A DNA stretch of 64,000 nt from Pantoea sp. RIT-PI-b (GTDB lineage: Bacteria; Pseudomonadota; Gammaproteobacteria; Enterobacterales; Enterobacteriaceae): NCBI RefSeq assembly GCF_001187905.1, contig NZ_LGIS01000012.1, positions 682,001 to 746,000 on the forward strand. The letters run 5' to 3'. Of the stretch, positions 7,862 to 15,602 are shown piece after piece. The position numbers were made by a program, and so were the translations under genes. Each line of letters begins with the position of its first letter. Positions within the stretch are counted from its first letter, which is position 1. A model generated the notes under the pieces. It saw only the letters and a list, made by a program, of their open reading frames with translations, searched no databases and had not been told where the DNA came from.

Positions 7862-8040
7862 GGCGTCTGGTTTTAAATCGGCCTTAAACCCTTCTTAAGT
7901 GATTCATGCTTCTTTTTACTTGTCTTTACAAATAATGTTATTATCCGCCCGCTTTACACAGTCTGAACGGAACAGTGCTGGTACCTATAACAGCGCAGTC
8001 GCCAACCTGGGCGGCTGATAAGACAGGGGAAGAAAAGGAA

Positions 8041-8433
8041 ATGATGAATAAAAAAATCGGCTTAATGTTGTTGGTTACGGCGGCACTGTTAAGCGGTTGC
8101 GCATCGCGTACCGCGCCGATTAAAAATGTTAGCCAAACCGTTGCTCAAAGCTACTCTGATGAACAGATGAAGCAGGCGATTATTCAGGCTGGCACGACCA
8201 ATAAATGGACCATGACGCCAGTAGGCCCCGGCGCTATTGATGGCTACCTGGCCGCGCGCGGCTACAGTGCAGATATTCGCGTTAACTACACCGCGAACAG
8301 CTATCAAATCCTCTATGTCAGCAGCCAGAATTTAAAAGCGGGTAGTGGTCAGATTCACCGCAATTATAATGTCTGGATTGATCGGTTGGATCGCAGCATC
8401 CAAACACGTTTAAAGGCTAATGCCTACAAATAA
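8041..8433 (+). CDS. Small lipoprotein of unknown function
   Basis: A 130-residue protein with a type II signal peptide (MMNKKIGLMLLVTAALLSGC, Cys20). The mature part contains a repeated SYSDEQMKQAIIQAG / IDRLDRSIQTRLKANAY pattern and an alternating beta-rich centre (DIRVNYTANSYQILYVSS), suggesting a compact periplasmic alpha/beta domain. The start is placed at ATGATG (8041 or 8044), just after AAAAGGAA; an in-frame extension to 7975 lacks a ribosome-binding site and would bury the signal peptide. It stands alone, with its own AT-rich upstream region and a hairpin at 8498-8518. I recognise it only as the kind of uncharacterised enterobacterial lipoprotein found next to APE clusters. Confidence 0.8.
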   Translation: MMNKKIGLMLLVTAALLSGCASRTAPIKNVSQTVAQSYSDEQMKQAIIQAGTTNKWTMTPVGPGAIDGYLAARGYSADIRVNYTANSYQILYVSSQNLKAGSGQIHRNYNVWIDRLDRSIQTRLKANAYK

Positions 8434-8497
8434 GCGCGAAGCGTGCTGACGGACATAATGTTGTAAAGTTAGCCGCAACGCTGCCGAAATAGAAAAC

Positions 8498-8518
8498 AGG
8501 CGGGCCATGTGCCCGCCT
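8498..8518 (+). terminator. Hairpin terminator after the lipoprotein gene
   Basis: AGGCGGGC (498-505 within this kb) pairs with GCCCGCCT around CATGT, followed by TGTTAAT. It separates the lipoprotein gene from the aryl polyene cluster. The T-run is poor. Confidence 0.5.
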
Positions 8519-8623
8519 TGTTAATCGGCGACATCCGCATGGGATGACGGGTATAGAGAGCAAGGAAGGGATGCCGGACAGTGGAAATCTGACCCGCCCT
8601 GAGGCTGAAGAAAGAATACAGGT

Positions 8624-9355
8624 ATGAAACTCGCTTACTCCCTTGTTGACTGGCATGCCATTGCGCCGGGTCACAGCACCTTAGAAGAGTGGCAGCGCTG
8701 GGCGCAACAGGCGCCAGTGCTGGACGCCACACAACCCATCGCGAAACCCCAATTTTTGCCGATGATGACCGCGCGTCGTCTCAGCGCGGGCAGCCGAGCG
8801 GCTGTAGAGTGCGGGCTGGCGCTATTGGCGCGACAAACGGTCGATGCCATCGTCTTTACCAGTCGCCACGGTGAGCTCGAGCGCAACCTGCGTATTCTTA
8901 GCGCGCTGGCCGAGCAGCAAGCGCTGTCGCCGACCGACTTCGCCATGTCGGTCCACAACTCTGCGGTGGGGAGCTTAACCATTGCCGCGCGTCAGCCGCT
9001 GGTGTCAACGTCGATCTCGGCGGGCAACGATAGCTTCCAGCAAGGTTTACTCGAAGTCGCGGCACTGCATCAGGCAGGCTATGCGCAGGTGTTACTGGTG
9101 GATTTTGACGGCAGCGTACCGCCGTACTATCGTCCGTGGCTGCCGGAGATCGATCATTTCAATGCGCCCTATGCGCTGGCGTTGCTGCTGCGCGCGGGCG
9201 ACGAGTGGCGCTGTACGGCGCAGGCCGCTCCACCCGCAGCGCACCCGCTGCCGCAAAGCCTGCAGGTACTCTCGGCGATATTGCGTGATGCGCCAGCGTT
9301 TAGCGTACCAGGCGAGCGCCACCATTGGATGTGGGAGCGTCAGCATGGTGGATAA
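8624..9355 (+). CDS. apeC: Aryl polyene chain-length factor (ketosynthase-like)
   Basis: A 243-residue protein of the short, N-terminal-only ketoacyl-synthase group seen in aryl polyene (APE) clusters. In place of the active-site Cys segment it has VSTSISAGNDSFQQG, with no Cys. This is expected for a chain-length factor that pairs with the true ketosynthase ApeO, encoded later in the cluster; the ApeO:ApeC heterodimer is known from Xenorhabdus. It is the first gene of a 16-gene plus-strand run matching apeC-apeR in order. The next gene begins inside it (11-bp overlap). The ribosome-binding site (CAGG) is modest. No promoter consensus is obvious upstream. Confidence 0.85.
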   Translation: MKLAYSLVDWHAIAPGHSTLEEWQRWAQQAPVLDATQPIAKPQFLPMMTARRLSAGSRAAVECGLALLARQTVDAIVFTSRHGELERNLRILSALAEQQALSPTDFAMSVHNSAVGSLTIAARQPLVSTSISAGNDSFQQGLLEVAALHQAGYAQVLLVDFDGSVPPYYRPWLPEIDHFNAPYALALLLRAGDEWRCTAQAAPPAAHPLPQSLQVLSAILRDAPAFSVPGERHHWMWERQHGG

Positions 9356-10142
9356 TTCGCTGGTGCAGTCGCGTCCCGGTTTTAACTATTACTGGCGACT
9401 GGCGATGACCGCCGTCAGCTTCACGCTGTTCAGCGTCGGCGGCCTATTACTGTCGCTCATCTGGTTTAATGTGCTGCTGCTGGTGCAGCGCGATGGCCTG
9501 CGTCGTCGGCAAATCGCGCGCAGCAGTATCGCCTGGAGCTTCCGCTGCTTCCTGCGCTTCTGCCGTTTTGTCGGTGTTTACGATTACCAGATTATCGGCG
9601 CAGAACAGCTGCGCCAGGATCGTGGCTGCCTGATCGTCGCGAATCATCCGTCGTTGATCGATTACGTGATGATTGCCTCGGTGTTGCCGGAGATGGATTG
9701 TCTGGTCAAAGCCGAGCTGCAGCACAACATCTTCTTCCGCGGCGTGATTCGTGCCGCCGATTATCTGATTAATAGCGAAGCCGATACGCTGCTGCCGGAT
9801 AGTCAGCAGCGGCTGGCGCGCGGCGATACCATCCTGATTTTTCCCGAAGGAACGCGCACGCGCTACGGCGAGCCACTGAAGCTGCAGCGCGGTGCCGCCA
9901 ATATTGCGGTGCGTGCCGGATGCGACCTGCGCGTGGTTCATATCACCTGCAGCGAACGCATGCTTGATAAGCAAAGCCGCTGGTATCAGATTCCGCTGGT
10001 TAAACCGCTTTTTACTGTACGCGTACAATCGCGTATCGCTAGCCAGGCCTTTAGTGAAGCCGAAGAGGATGCGCAGCCGCTGGCCGCCCGTCGCCTGACG
10101 CGACATCTGCAACAGGCGCTGGTGCCTGAAGAGACTAACTAA
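9345..10142 (+). CDS. apeD: Lysophospholipid acyltransferase-like protein of the APE cluster
   Basis: A 265-residue PlsC/LPLAT-type acyltransferase. One membrane segment (about residues 22-48) is followed by the HX4D motif NHPSLID (His101-Asp106) and FPEGTR (166-171), which bind the acyl donor and phosphate acceptor in this family. The start at 9345 (ATG GTG GAT) overlaps apeC by 11 bp; the longer frame upstream lies inside apeC and is not coding. In APE clusters this enzyme is thought to help attach the finished polyene to a membrane lipid. The acceptor is not established from sequence. Confidence 0.85.
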   Translation: MVDNSLVQSRPGFNYYWRLAMTAVSFTLFSVGGLLLSLIWFNVLLLVQRDGLRRRQIARSSIAWSFRCFLRFCRFVGVYDYQIIGAEQLRQDRGCLIVANHPSLIDYVMIASVLPEMDCLVKAELQHNIFFRGVIRAADYLINSEADTLLPDSQQRLARGDTILIFPEGTRTRYGEPLKLQRGAANIAVRAGCDLRVVHITCSERMLDKQSRWYQIPLVKPLFTVRVQSRIASQAFSEAEEDAQPLAARRLTRHLQQALVPEETN

Positions 10143-10145
10143 GTT

Positions 10146-10403
10146 ATGCAAGTACTGATCAACGACATCAAACAGATGATTATCGACACGCTGAATCTGG
10201 AAGATATCAGCCCTGACGACATTGAAACCGATGCGCCGCTGTTTGGCGAAGGGCTGGGACTCGATTCTATCGATGCGCTGGAGCTGGGACTGGCGGTCAA
10301 AAATCGCTTTGGCGTACAGCTCTCCGCCGAGAGTGAAACGCTGCGTGCGCACTTTTTTTCCGTGGCTACACTGGCCGCGTTTGTTGAACAACAGCAAGCC
10401 TGA
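10146..10403 (+). CDS. apeE: Acyl carrier protein 1 of the APE cluster
   Basis: An 85-residue acyl carrier protein: four-helix pattern with the phosphopantetheine motif GLDSIDALEL, Ser41 being the attachment site. It follows apeD after 3 bp and is followed at 11 bp by a second carrier protein. In APE synthesis two ACPs carry the aryl starter and the growing polyene between ligase, ketosynthases, reductase and dehydratases. Confidence 0.9.
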   Translation: MQVLINDIKQMIIDTLNLEDISPDDIETDAPLFGEGLGLDSIDALELGLAVKNRFGVQLSAESETLRAHFFSVATLAAFVEQQQA

Positions 10404-10414
10404 GAACAGTCAAC

Positions 10415-10669
10415 ATGATGAACAAAAACGAAATTTACCAGGAAGTGGCCACGCTACTCACTTCGCTGTTTGAAATTGAGCCGGATGCGATTCGACCAGA
10501 TGCCCGTCTGTATGAAGATCTCGAGCTGGATAGCATTGATGCGGTGGATATGGTGGTGCATTTGCAAAAGCGCACGGGCCGGAAGATCAAACCGGAAACC
10601 TTCCGTGCGGTGCGTACCGTGCAGGACGTGGTTGACGCCGTCGACCAGCTGATGCGCGACGAAGCCTGA
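10415..10669 (+). CDS. apeF: Acyl carrier protein 2 of the APE cluster
   Basis: An 84-residue acyl carrier protein with phosphopantetheine motif LELDSIDAVDM (Ser40). It is clearly different from ApeE outside this motif, so this is not a recent duplication. ATGATG offers two starts (10415 or 10418). Two dissimilar ACPs side by side are typical of APE clusters. Confidence 0.9.
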   Translation: MMNKNEIYQEVATLLTSLFEIEPDAIRPDARLYEDLELDSIDAVDMVVHLQKRTGRKIKPETFRAVRTVQDVVDAVDQLMRDEA

Positions 10670-10677
10670 TTTCTGTC

Positions 10678-11238
10678 ATGTGCACGCTTCTGCGGCTGCT
10701 GAATGGCGCGGCGCTGTTGGCCTGGCCTTTTCTGGTGTGGTTAACCCTCACCCAGCCGCAGTGGCGCGGCATCACCGGCCTGCTGGCGCTGCTGTTTGTA
10801 CTGCGCGTCTGGAGTTTACGCCGCGCGGCGGGCCCGATGGGCCGCGTGATGCTGCTGCTGGCGCTGGTTGGCACCGTGCTGTGTCTCACCAGCCTGCTGT
10901 TGCGCTCGCAACATCTGCTGCTGTGGTATCCGCTGGTGGTCAACGCTGTAATGCTGCTGCTGTTTGGCGCGTCGCTGTGGAGCCCGATGCCGCTGGTGGA
11001 ACGCCTGGCGCGACTGCGTGAAGCAGATTTACCCGCGCGCGCGGTGCGCTACACCCGCCGGGTAACGCAAGTGTGGTGCGGCTTTTTCATCTTCAACGGC
11101 AGCGTGGCGCTGGTCACCTGTCTGCTCAATGATGTCACGCTTTGGACACTCTGGAATGGGTGCATCAGCTACCTGCTGATGGGCACGCTGATGGGCGGCG
11201 AATGGCTGCTGCGTCAGCGCATAAGGAAACAGACATGA
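10678..11238 (+). CDS. apeG: Integral membrane protein of the APE cluster (COG4648-like)
   Basis: A 186-residue hydrophobic protein with about five membrane segments and a basic central loop (RLARLREADLPARAVRYTRR). It starts 8 bp after apeF and overlaps the ligase gene start by 4 bp. Proteins of this kind occur at the same place in other APE clusters; the biochemical role is unknown. A part in moving or anchoring the lipid-linked polyene is inference. Confidence 0.78.
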   Translation: MCTLLRLLNGAALLAWPFLVWLTLTQPQWRGITGLLALLFVLRVWSLRRAAGPMGRVMLLLALVGTVLCLTSLLLRSQHLLLWYPLVVNAVMLLLFGASLWSPMPLVERLARLREADLPARAVRYTRRVTQVWCGFFIFNGSVALVTCLLNDVTLWTLWNGCISYLLMGTLMGGEWLLRQRIRKQT

Positions 11239-12563
11239 AGCTACGCAGCATCCGCGACTGGCTCACTGCGCCGGATCGCACGGTTGCCTGGCACGGCACG
11301 CAGCACACTACGCTGCACACCCTGCGCCAGCAGGTACAGGCGCTGGTCGAGCGGCTGCTCCAGCATCCAGGCCAGCATTGGGCGCTGTGCTTTGACAACA
11401 GCTATGCATTCACCGCCGCGCTGCTGGCGCTGTGGTATGCGGGAAAAACGCCGGTGATCCCCGGACACTGCCGCGCGGCCCAGTTGGAAGAGATGGCCGA
11501 CAGCCTCGACGGCGTGCTTTGCGATATGCCGCTGGCGGTGTCATTACCGCAGCTGCGCTGGGACGGTAGGCTGGCCAGCGGCGAACTGCCGCCAATCGCC
11601 GATGATGCTCACCTCGTGCTGTTTACCTCCGGCTCGACCGGCACGCCGCGCCGGGTAACGAAATCACTGCGCGCGCTCGATCTCGAAGCCAGCTGGCTCC
11701 ACAGCTTGTGGGGCGATCGGTTGCGCGATTGCCATGTGATTGCCTCGGTGAGTCATCAACATCTGTATGGTCTGAGTTTCCGCATTATCTTGCCGATGGC
11801 GCTGGGTTTACCGTTTGCCGCGCAACAGATTTTTTACGGCGAACAACTGGCGGATCAACCCAGCGACCGTCGCTACGCTTTTATCAGCAGCCCGGCGTTT
11901 CTCCGTCGGCTGGATACGTCGCTTACTGCACCACGCTGTGAGCTGATTGTCTCTGCCGGCGGTGCGTTGCCGTGGACGGCGGCACAGCAGGCGCAACAGA
12001 CGCTGAGCTGTGCGGTGGATGAAATCTATGGCAGCACCGAAACCGGGGTAATTGGCTGGCGCTGCGCCACGGCGGAAAACGTGCTGTGGCACTGTTTCCC
12101 GCACATCACCCTGCGCGAGCAGGAAGCCGGTCGCTGGCGGGTGTTCTCCGCCTTACTGGACACCGAAGAGGGTTGCGCGCTCGACGATCGCATTGTGCAG
12201 CAGCCGTCCGGCCAGTTTCAGCTGGCGGGCCGCCAGGATCGCGTGGTGAAGATTGAAGATAAACGCGTGTCGCTGAGTGAAATTGAACGGCGCTTGCTGG
12301 CACTGCCGGGCGTAGAAGATGCCGCCGCGCTGGCGATTCAGCGCCATGGACGTCACGCCATCGGCGTGGTGCTGGCGCTAGCCGAGCAGAGGGATGCGGC
12401 GACGCTGCATCAGCTAAAAATCGCGTGGAAGCGCGCGTTGCAACCCTGGCTGGAGCCGGTGGCGATGCCGCGCTATTGGCGCGTGGTGACGTCGATTCCT
12501 GTCACGGCGCAAAGCAAGCGCGCGTGGCCGCAAATTGAGGAGTTGTTTGATGTTGCCGGTTGA
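11235..12563 (+). CDS. apeH: Aryl-ACP ligase (AMP-forming) of the APE cluster
   Basis: A 442-residue ANL-superfamily adenylating enzyme, shorter than typical acyl-CoA ligases. The ATP-binding P-loop FTSGSTGTPRRVTK is at 130-143, the adenylate motif EIYGSTETG near 265, and the hinge/C-terminal motif GRQDRVVKIEDKRVSLSEIE near 335. By analogy to ApeH of Xenorhabdus it should activate the aromatic starter acid (4-hydroxybenzoate-type) and load it on an ACP. The start at 11235 overlaps the apeG stop; an in-frame extension upstream lies inside apeG. Confidence 0.88.
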   Translation: MKLRSIRDWLTAPDRTVAWHGTQHTTLHTLRQQVQALVERLLQHPGQHWALCFDNSYAFTAALLALWYAGKTPVIPGHCRAAQLEEMADSLDGVLCDMPLAVSLPQLRWDGRLASGELPPIADDAHLVLFTSGSTGTPRRVTKSLRALDLEASWLHSLWGDRLRDCHVIASVSHQHLYGLSFRIILPMALGLPFAAQQIFYGEQLADQPSDRRYAFISSPAFLRRLDTSLTAPRCELIVSAGGALPWTAAQQAQQTLSCAVDEIYGSTETGVIGWRCATAENVLWHCFPHITLREQEAGRWRVFSALLDTEEGCALDDRIVQQPSGQFQLAGRQDRVVKIEDKRVSLSEIERRLLALPGVEDAAALAIQRHGRHAIGVVLALAEQRDAATLHQLKIAWKRALQPWLEPVAMPRYWRVVTSIPVTAQSKRAWPQIEELFDVAG

Positions 12564-12897
12564 ATTAGATGCCCAACAGCAGGGCGATGCGCTGACGTTG
12601 CGTTTGCACGCTGCCGCCGATCTGTTTTGGTTTCGTGGTCACTTTCCCACCTTGCCCATTCTGCCTGGCGTGGCGCAGCTCGACTGGGCGCTGCATTACG
12701 GTCTGAAGCGTTTAGCGCCGGGAAAAAGCTTCGCCTCGATTGATAATATTAAATTCCAGCAGCCGGTGCCGCCGGATGCCGAACTGGAGTTACGGCTACA
12801 GTGGCAAGCGGAAAAATCGCTGCTCAGTTTCAGCTACAGCCTGATCAACGGCGAGGTGGCGACGGTGGCCAGCAGCGGGAAGATCCGCCTGTGTTGA
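12550..12897 (+). CDS. apeI: Hot-dog-fold dehydratase subunit of the APE cluster
   Basis: A 115-residue FabZ-like protein with the dehydratase signature RGHFPTLPILPGVAQLDW (catalytic-type His in GHFP). In the APE pathway it forms a heterodimer with ApeP and removes water from the 3-hydroxyacyl-ACP to make each trans double bond. The start at 12550 follows AGGAG at a good distance and lies 14 bp inside apeH. Confidence 0.85.
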   Translation: MLPVELDAQQQGDALTLRLHAAADLFWFRGHFPTLPILPGVAQLDWALHYGLKRLAPGKSFASIDNIKFQQPVPPDAELELRLQWQAEKSLLSFSYSLINGEVATVASSGKIRLC

Positions 12898-14585
12898 GCC
12901 CTCACTTCACGCCCTGCGTATTGATTCCCTGCTATAACCACGGCGCGATGCTGGCCTCGGTGCTGGCGCGGTTGGCGCCGTTTAACTTGCCGGTGCTGCT
13001 GGTGGACGATGGCAGTAATGCCGAGACCAAACGGCAGATCGCCGCGCTGGCGGCGCCGCAATTGCAGGTGCTGACGTTGCCGCACAATCAGGGCAAAGGG
13101 GCGGCAGTCATTGCCGGCATGCGCGCGGCGGCGGCGGCGGGCTATACGCACGCGCTGCAGCTGGATGCCGATGGTCAGCATCAGGTGGAAGATGCGCCGC
13201 GCATGTTGGACGAAGCGCAACGCTATCCGCACTGTTTGATCTCCGGTCAGCCGATTTACGATGATTCGATCCCTAAATCGCGCCTGTATGGCCGCTACAT
13301 CACCCATTTCTGGGTGTGGGTGGAAACGCTGTCGCTGTCACTTAAAGACAGCATGTGCGGCTTCCGCGTCTATCCGCTTGCGCCGTCGCTCAGGCTTTGC
13401 GACCGCCGTCCCATTGGCCAGCGTATGGATTTCGATACCGAGATCATGGTGCGTCTCTATTGGCAGGGCACGCCGAGCCGTTTTCTCGCCACGCGCGTCA
13501 CCTATCCAGAGAGCGGCGTGTCGCATTTCGATGCGCTGCGTGACAACCTGCGTATTTCGTGGATGCACACGCGCCTGTTCTTCGGCATGTTGCCGCGGAT
13601 CCCGCAGTTGCTGCGCCAGCGTGGCGATGCGCAGCACTGGTCGGCCACGCCGGAACGCCGTGGGCAGAGCGGTATGCGCTTTATGCTGTGGCTCTATCGC
13701 CGTGCTGGACGCTTGCCCTTTGTGCTGCTGCTGTGGCCGGTAGTGGCGGGTTTCTGGCCAACCGGCCGCGCCGCGCGCGCCGCGTCGCAGCAGTGGCTGA
13801 CGCGTGTGCAAGCGGTGGCGCAGCAGCAGAACATCACGCTGCCTGCGCCGGTGAATAGCTATCGTCACTTTTTGCGTTTCGGCTACAGCATGCTGGACAA
13901 AGTGGCCAGCTGGCGCGGCGATCTGCAGTGGGGTCGCAATATCGATTTCGCGCCCGGCGCTGAAGCCACTATTCGTGCTGCCGAAGGCAAAGGCCATCTG
14001 ATTCTGGCATCCCATTTAGGTGATATCGAAGCCTGCCGCGCGATGGCCAAACAGGTAAGCGGGCTGGTGATTAACGCGCTGGTGTTTACCGACAACGCGC
14101 AGCGTTTTCGCGAGGTGCTGGAGAGCATTGCGCCGCAGGCGGGCGTGAATTTGATGCCGGTGACCGATATCGGTCCGGATACCGCCATTCTGCTGCAGCA
14201 AAAACTGGATGCCGGTGAATGGGTGGCGATTGTTGGCGATCGCACGGCGATCCATCGCCAGCGCGGCGGTGAGCGTCGCGTGGTGTGGAGCGAATTTATG
14301 GGACGTCCTGCGCCGTTTCCACAAGGGCCGTTTGTGCTGGCGGCCGCGTTGCGCTGTCCGGTGCTGCTGATGTTTGCCCTGCGCGAACAGGGCCGCCTGC
14401 GGGTGCATTGTGAAGCCTTTGCCGATCCGCTACTGCTGCCACGCGCCCAGCGCCAGCAGGCGTTGCAGGCCACGGTTGATCGCTATGCCGAGCGGCTGCA
14501 ACAGCATGCGCTGATGGCGCCGCTCGACTGGTTTAACTTTTACGATTTCTGGACGTTGCCCGAGGAGAAAAGCCGCGATGAGTGA
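12891..14585 (+). CDS. apeJ: Glycosyltransferase-acyltransferase fusion of the APE cluster
   Basis: A ~564-residue two-domain protein. Residues ~8-235 are a GT-A family 2 glycosyltransferase like dolichol-phosphate-type enzymes: IPCYNHG, VDDGSNAETK, LDADGQHQ (DXD-like) and MDFDTEIMVR. Residues ~270-560 resemble the HtrB/LpxL acyltransferases (SHLGDIEACRAM in place of HX4D/E, VGDRTA). The domains are joined through a hydrophobic segment (PFVLLLWPVVAGF). The fused pair could glycosylate or acylate the lipid anchor. The start is GTG 12891 or TTG 12894, overlapping the apeI stop; the longer frame lies within apeI. Confidence 0.82.
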   Translation: MLSPHFTPCVLIPCYNHGAMLASVLARLAPFNLPVLLVDDGSNAETKRQIAALAAPQLQVLTLPHNQGKGAAVIAGMRAAAAAGYTHALQLDADGQHQVEDAPRMLDEAQRYPHCLISGQPIYDDSIPKSRLYGRYITHFWVWVETLSLSLKDSMCGFRVYPLAPSLRLCDRRPIGQRMDFDTEIMVRLYWQGTPSRFLATRVTYPESGVSHFDALRDNLRISWMHTRLFFGMLPRIPQLLRQRGDAQHWSATPERRGQSGMRFMLWLYRRAGRLPFVLLLWPVVAGFWPTGRAARAASQQWLTRVQAVAQQQNITLPAPVNSYRHFLRFGYSMLDKVASWRGDLQWGRNIDFAPGAEATIRAAEGKGHLILASHLGDIEACRAMAKQVSGLVINALVFTDNAQRFREVLESIAPQAGVNLMPVTDIGPDTAILLQQKLDAGEWVAIVGDRTAIHRQRGGERRVVWSEFMGRPAPFPQGPFVLAAALRCPVLLMFALREQGRLRVHCEAFADPLLLPRAQRQQALQATVDRYAERLQQHALMAPLDWFNFYDFWTLPEEKSRDE

Positions 14586-14994
14586 AAGCAACTACCGCGC
14601 AGAGGTGGAGATAACCGTGTCGTTTCACGACTGCGATCCGATGGGCGTGGTGTGGCACGGCAACTACTTCCGCTATTTTGAGGTGGCGCGCGAAGCCCTG
14701 CTGCGCAGCATCAACTACAGCTACGGCGAAATGGCCGCCAGCGGCTTCGTCTGGCCGGTGGTCGATACCCACGTAAAATATCGCCAGCCGCTGCGCTGTG
14801 AAGAGGTGGTGCGCGTGGCCGCCAGTATCAGTGAATATGAAAACCGTCTGCGCATCGATTATGTGATTCGTAACGCGGTAGGGCAGGTGACCACCAAAGC
14901 CCACACGCTGCAGGTCGCCGTCAACGCCGCGACGCAGGAGATGTGTTTTGTCTCGCCTGACATTCTGTTTGCCCGCCTGGGAGTGAAGCCGTGA
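14578..14994 (+). CDS. apeK: YbgC-type thioesterase of the APE cluster
   Basis: A 138-residue 4-hydroxybenzoyl-CoA-thioesterase-fold protein. SFHDCDPMGVVWHGNYFRYFE (about residues 15-35) carries the catalytic Asp20 and the conserved His27. It should hydrolyse or edit acyl thioesters during polyene synthesis. It overlaps apeJ by 8 bp and apeL by 4 bp. Confidence 0.88.
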   Translation: MSESNYRAEVEITVSFHDCDPMGVVWHGNYFRYFEVAREALLRSINYSYGEMAASGFVWPVVDTHVKYRQPLRCEEVVRVAASISEYENRLRIDYVIRNAVGQVTTKAHTLQVAVNAATQEMCFVSPDILFARLGVKP

Positions 14995-15602
14995 TTCGAA
15001 CCTTTTGTCTGCTGTTGCTGATGGTGTGTGCCAACGCCAGCGCGGTAACGCTCGAGCAGCTGCAACAGCGCTTCGCCAGCCAGCCGGTGATTCGCGCCAA
15101 TTTTGTGCAGGTGCGCACCATTGCTGGCATGGCGCAGCCGCTGGTGTCGCGCGGTCAGCTGTTGATCGCCCAGCAGCAGGGCTTGTGGTGGCAGCAAGCG
15201 ACGCCGTTCCCGCTGATGCTGATCCTCGATGAAAAGCGCATGGTGCAGAGCATCAGCGGCCAGCCGCCGCAGGTGATCACCGCCGACAGCAATCCACAGA
15301 TGTTCCAGTTCAACCATCTGCTGCGCGCGCTGTTCCAGGCCGATGAAAAAGTGCTGCGCGAGAATTTTGTGCTCGATTTCCACGATCGTGGCAATGACCG
15401 CTGGCAGCTGGGTCTGACGCCGAAAGCCGCGCCGCTGAATAAGATCTTTAACCGCATCGATCTGCAGGGCGATAAATTCCTCAATCGCATTACGCTGGAT
15501 GATAAGCAGGGCGATAAGACCGACATCACCCTGAGCGATACCCGCACCGAACCGCAACAGTTGACCGATGAAGAGCGAGCGCGTTTTGCCCCAGCGCAGT
15601 GA
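14991..15602 (+). CDS. apeL: LolA-like periplasmic carrier of the APE cluster
   Basis: A 203-residue secreted protein: signal peptide of ~18 residues ending ANASA, then a LolA/LolB-like half-barrel (LQQRFASQPVIRANFVQVR, beta-rich repeats). Starts at GTG 14991 after GGGAG, overlapping the apeK stop. As LolA ferries lipoproteins across the periplasm, this paralogue is expected to carry the lipid-linked polyene to the outer membrane; that role is inferred from family and context. Confidence 0.82.
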   Translation: MIRTFCLLLLMVCANASAVTLEQLQQRFASQPVIRANFVQVRTIAGMAQPLVSRGQLLIAQQQGLWWQQATPFPLMLILDEKRMVQSISGQPPQVITADSNPQMFQFNHLLRALFQADEKVLRENFVLDFHDRGNDRWQLGLTPKAAPLNKIFNRIDLQGDKFLNRITLDDKQGDKTDITLSDTRTEPQQLTDEERARFAPAQ

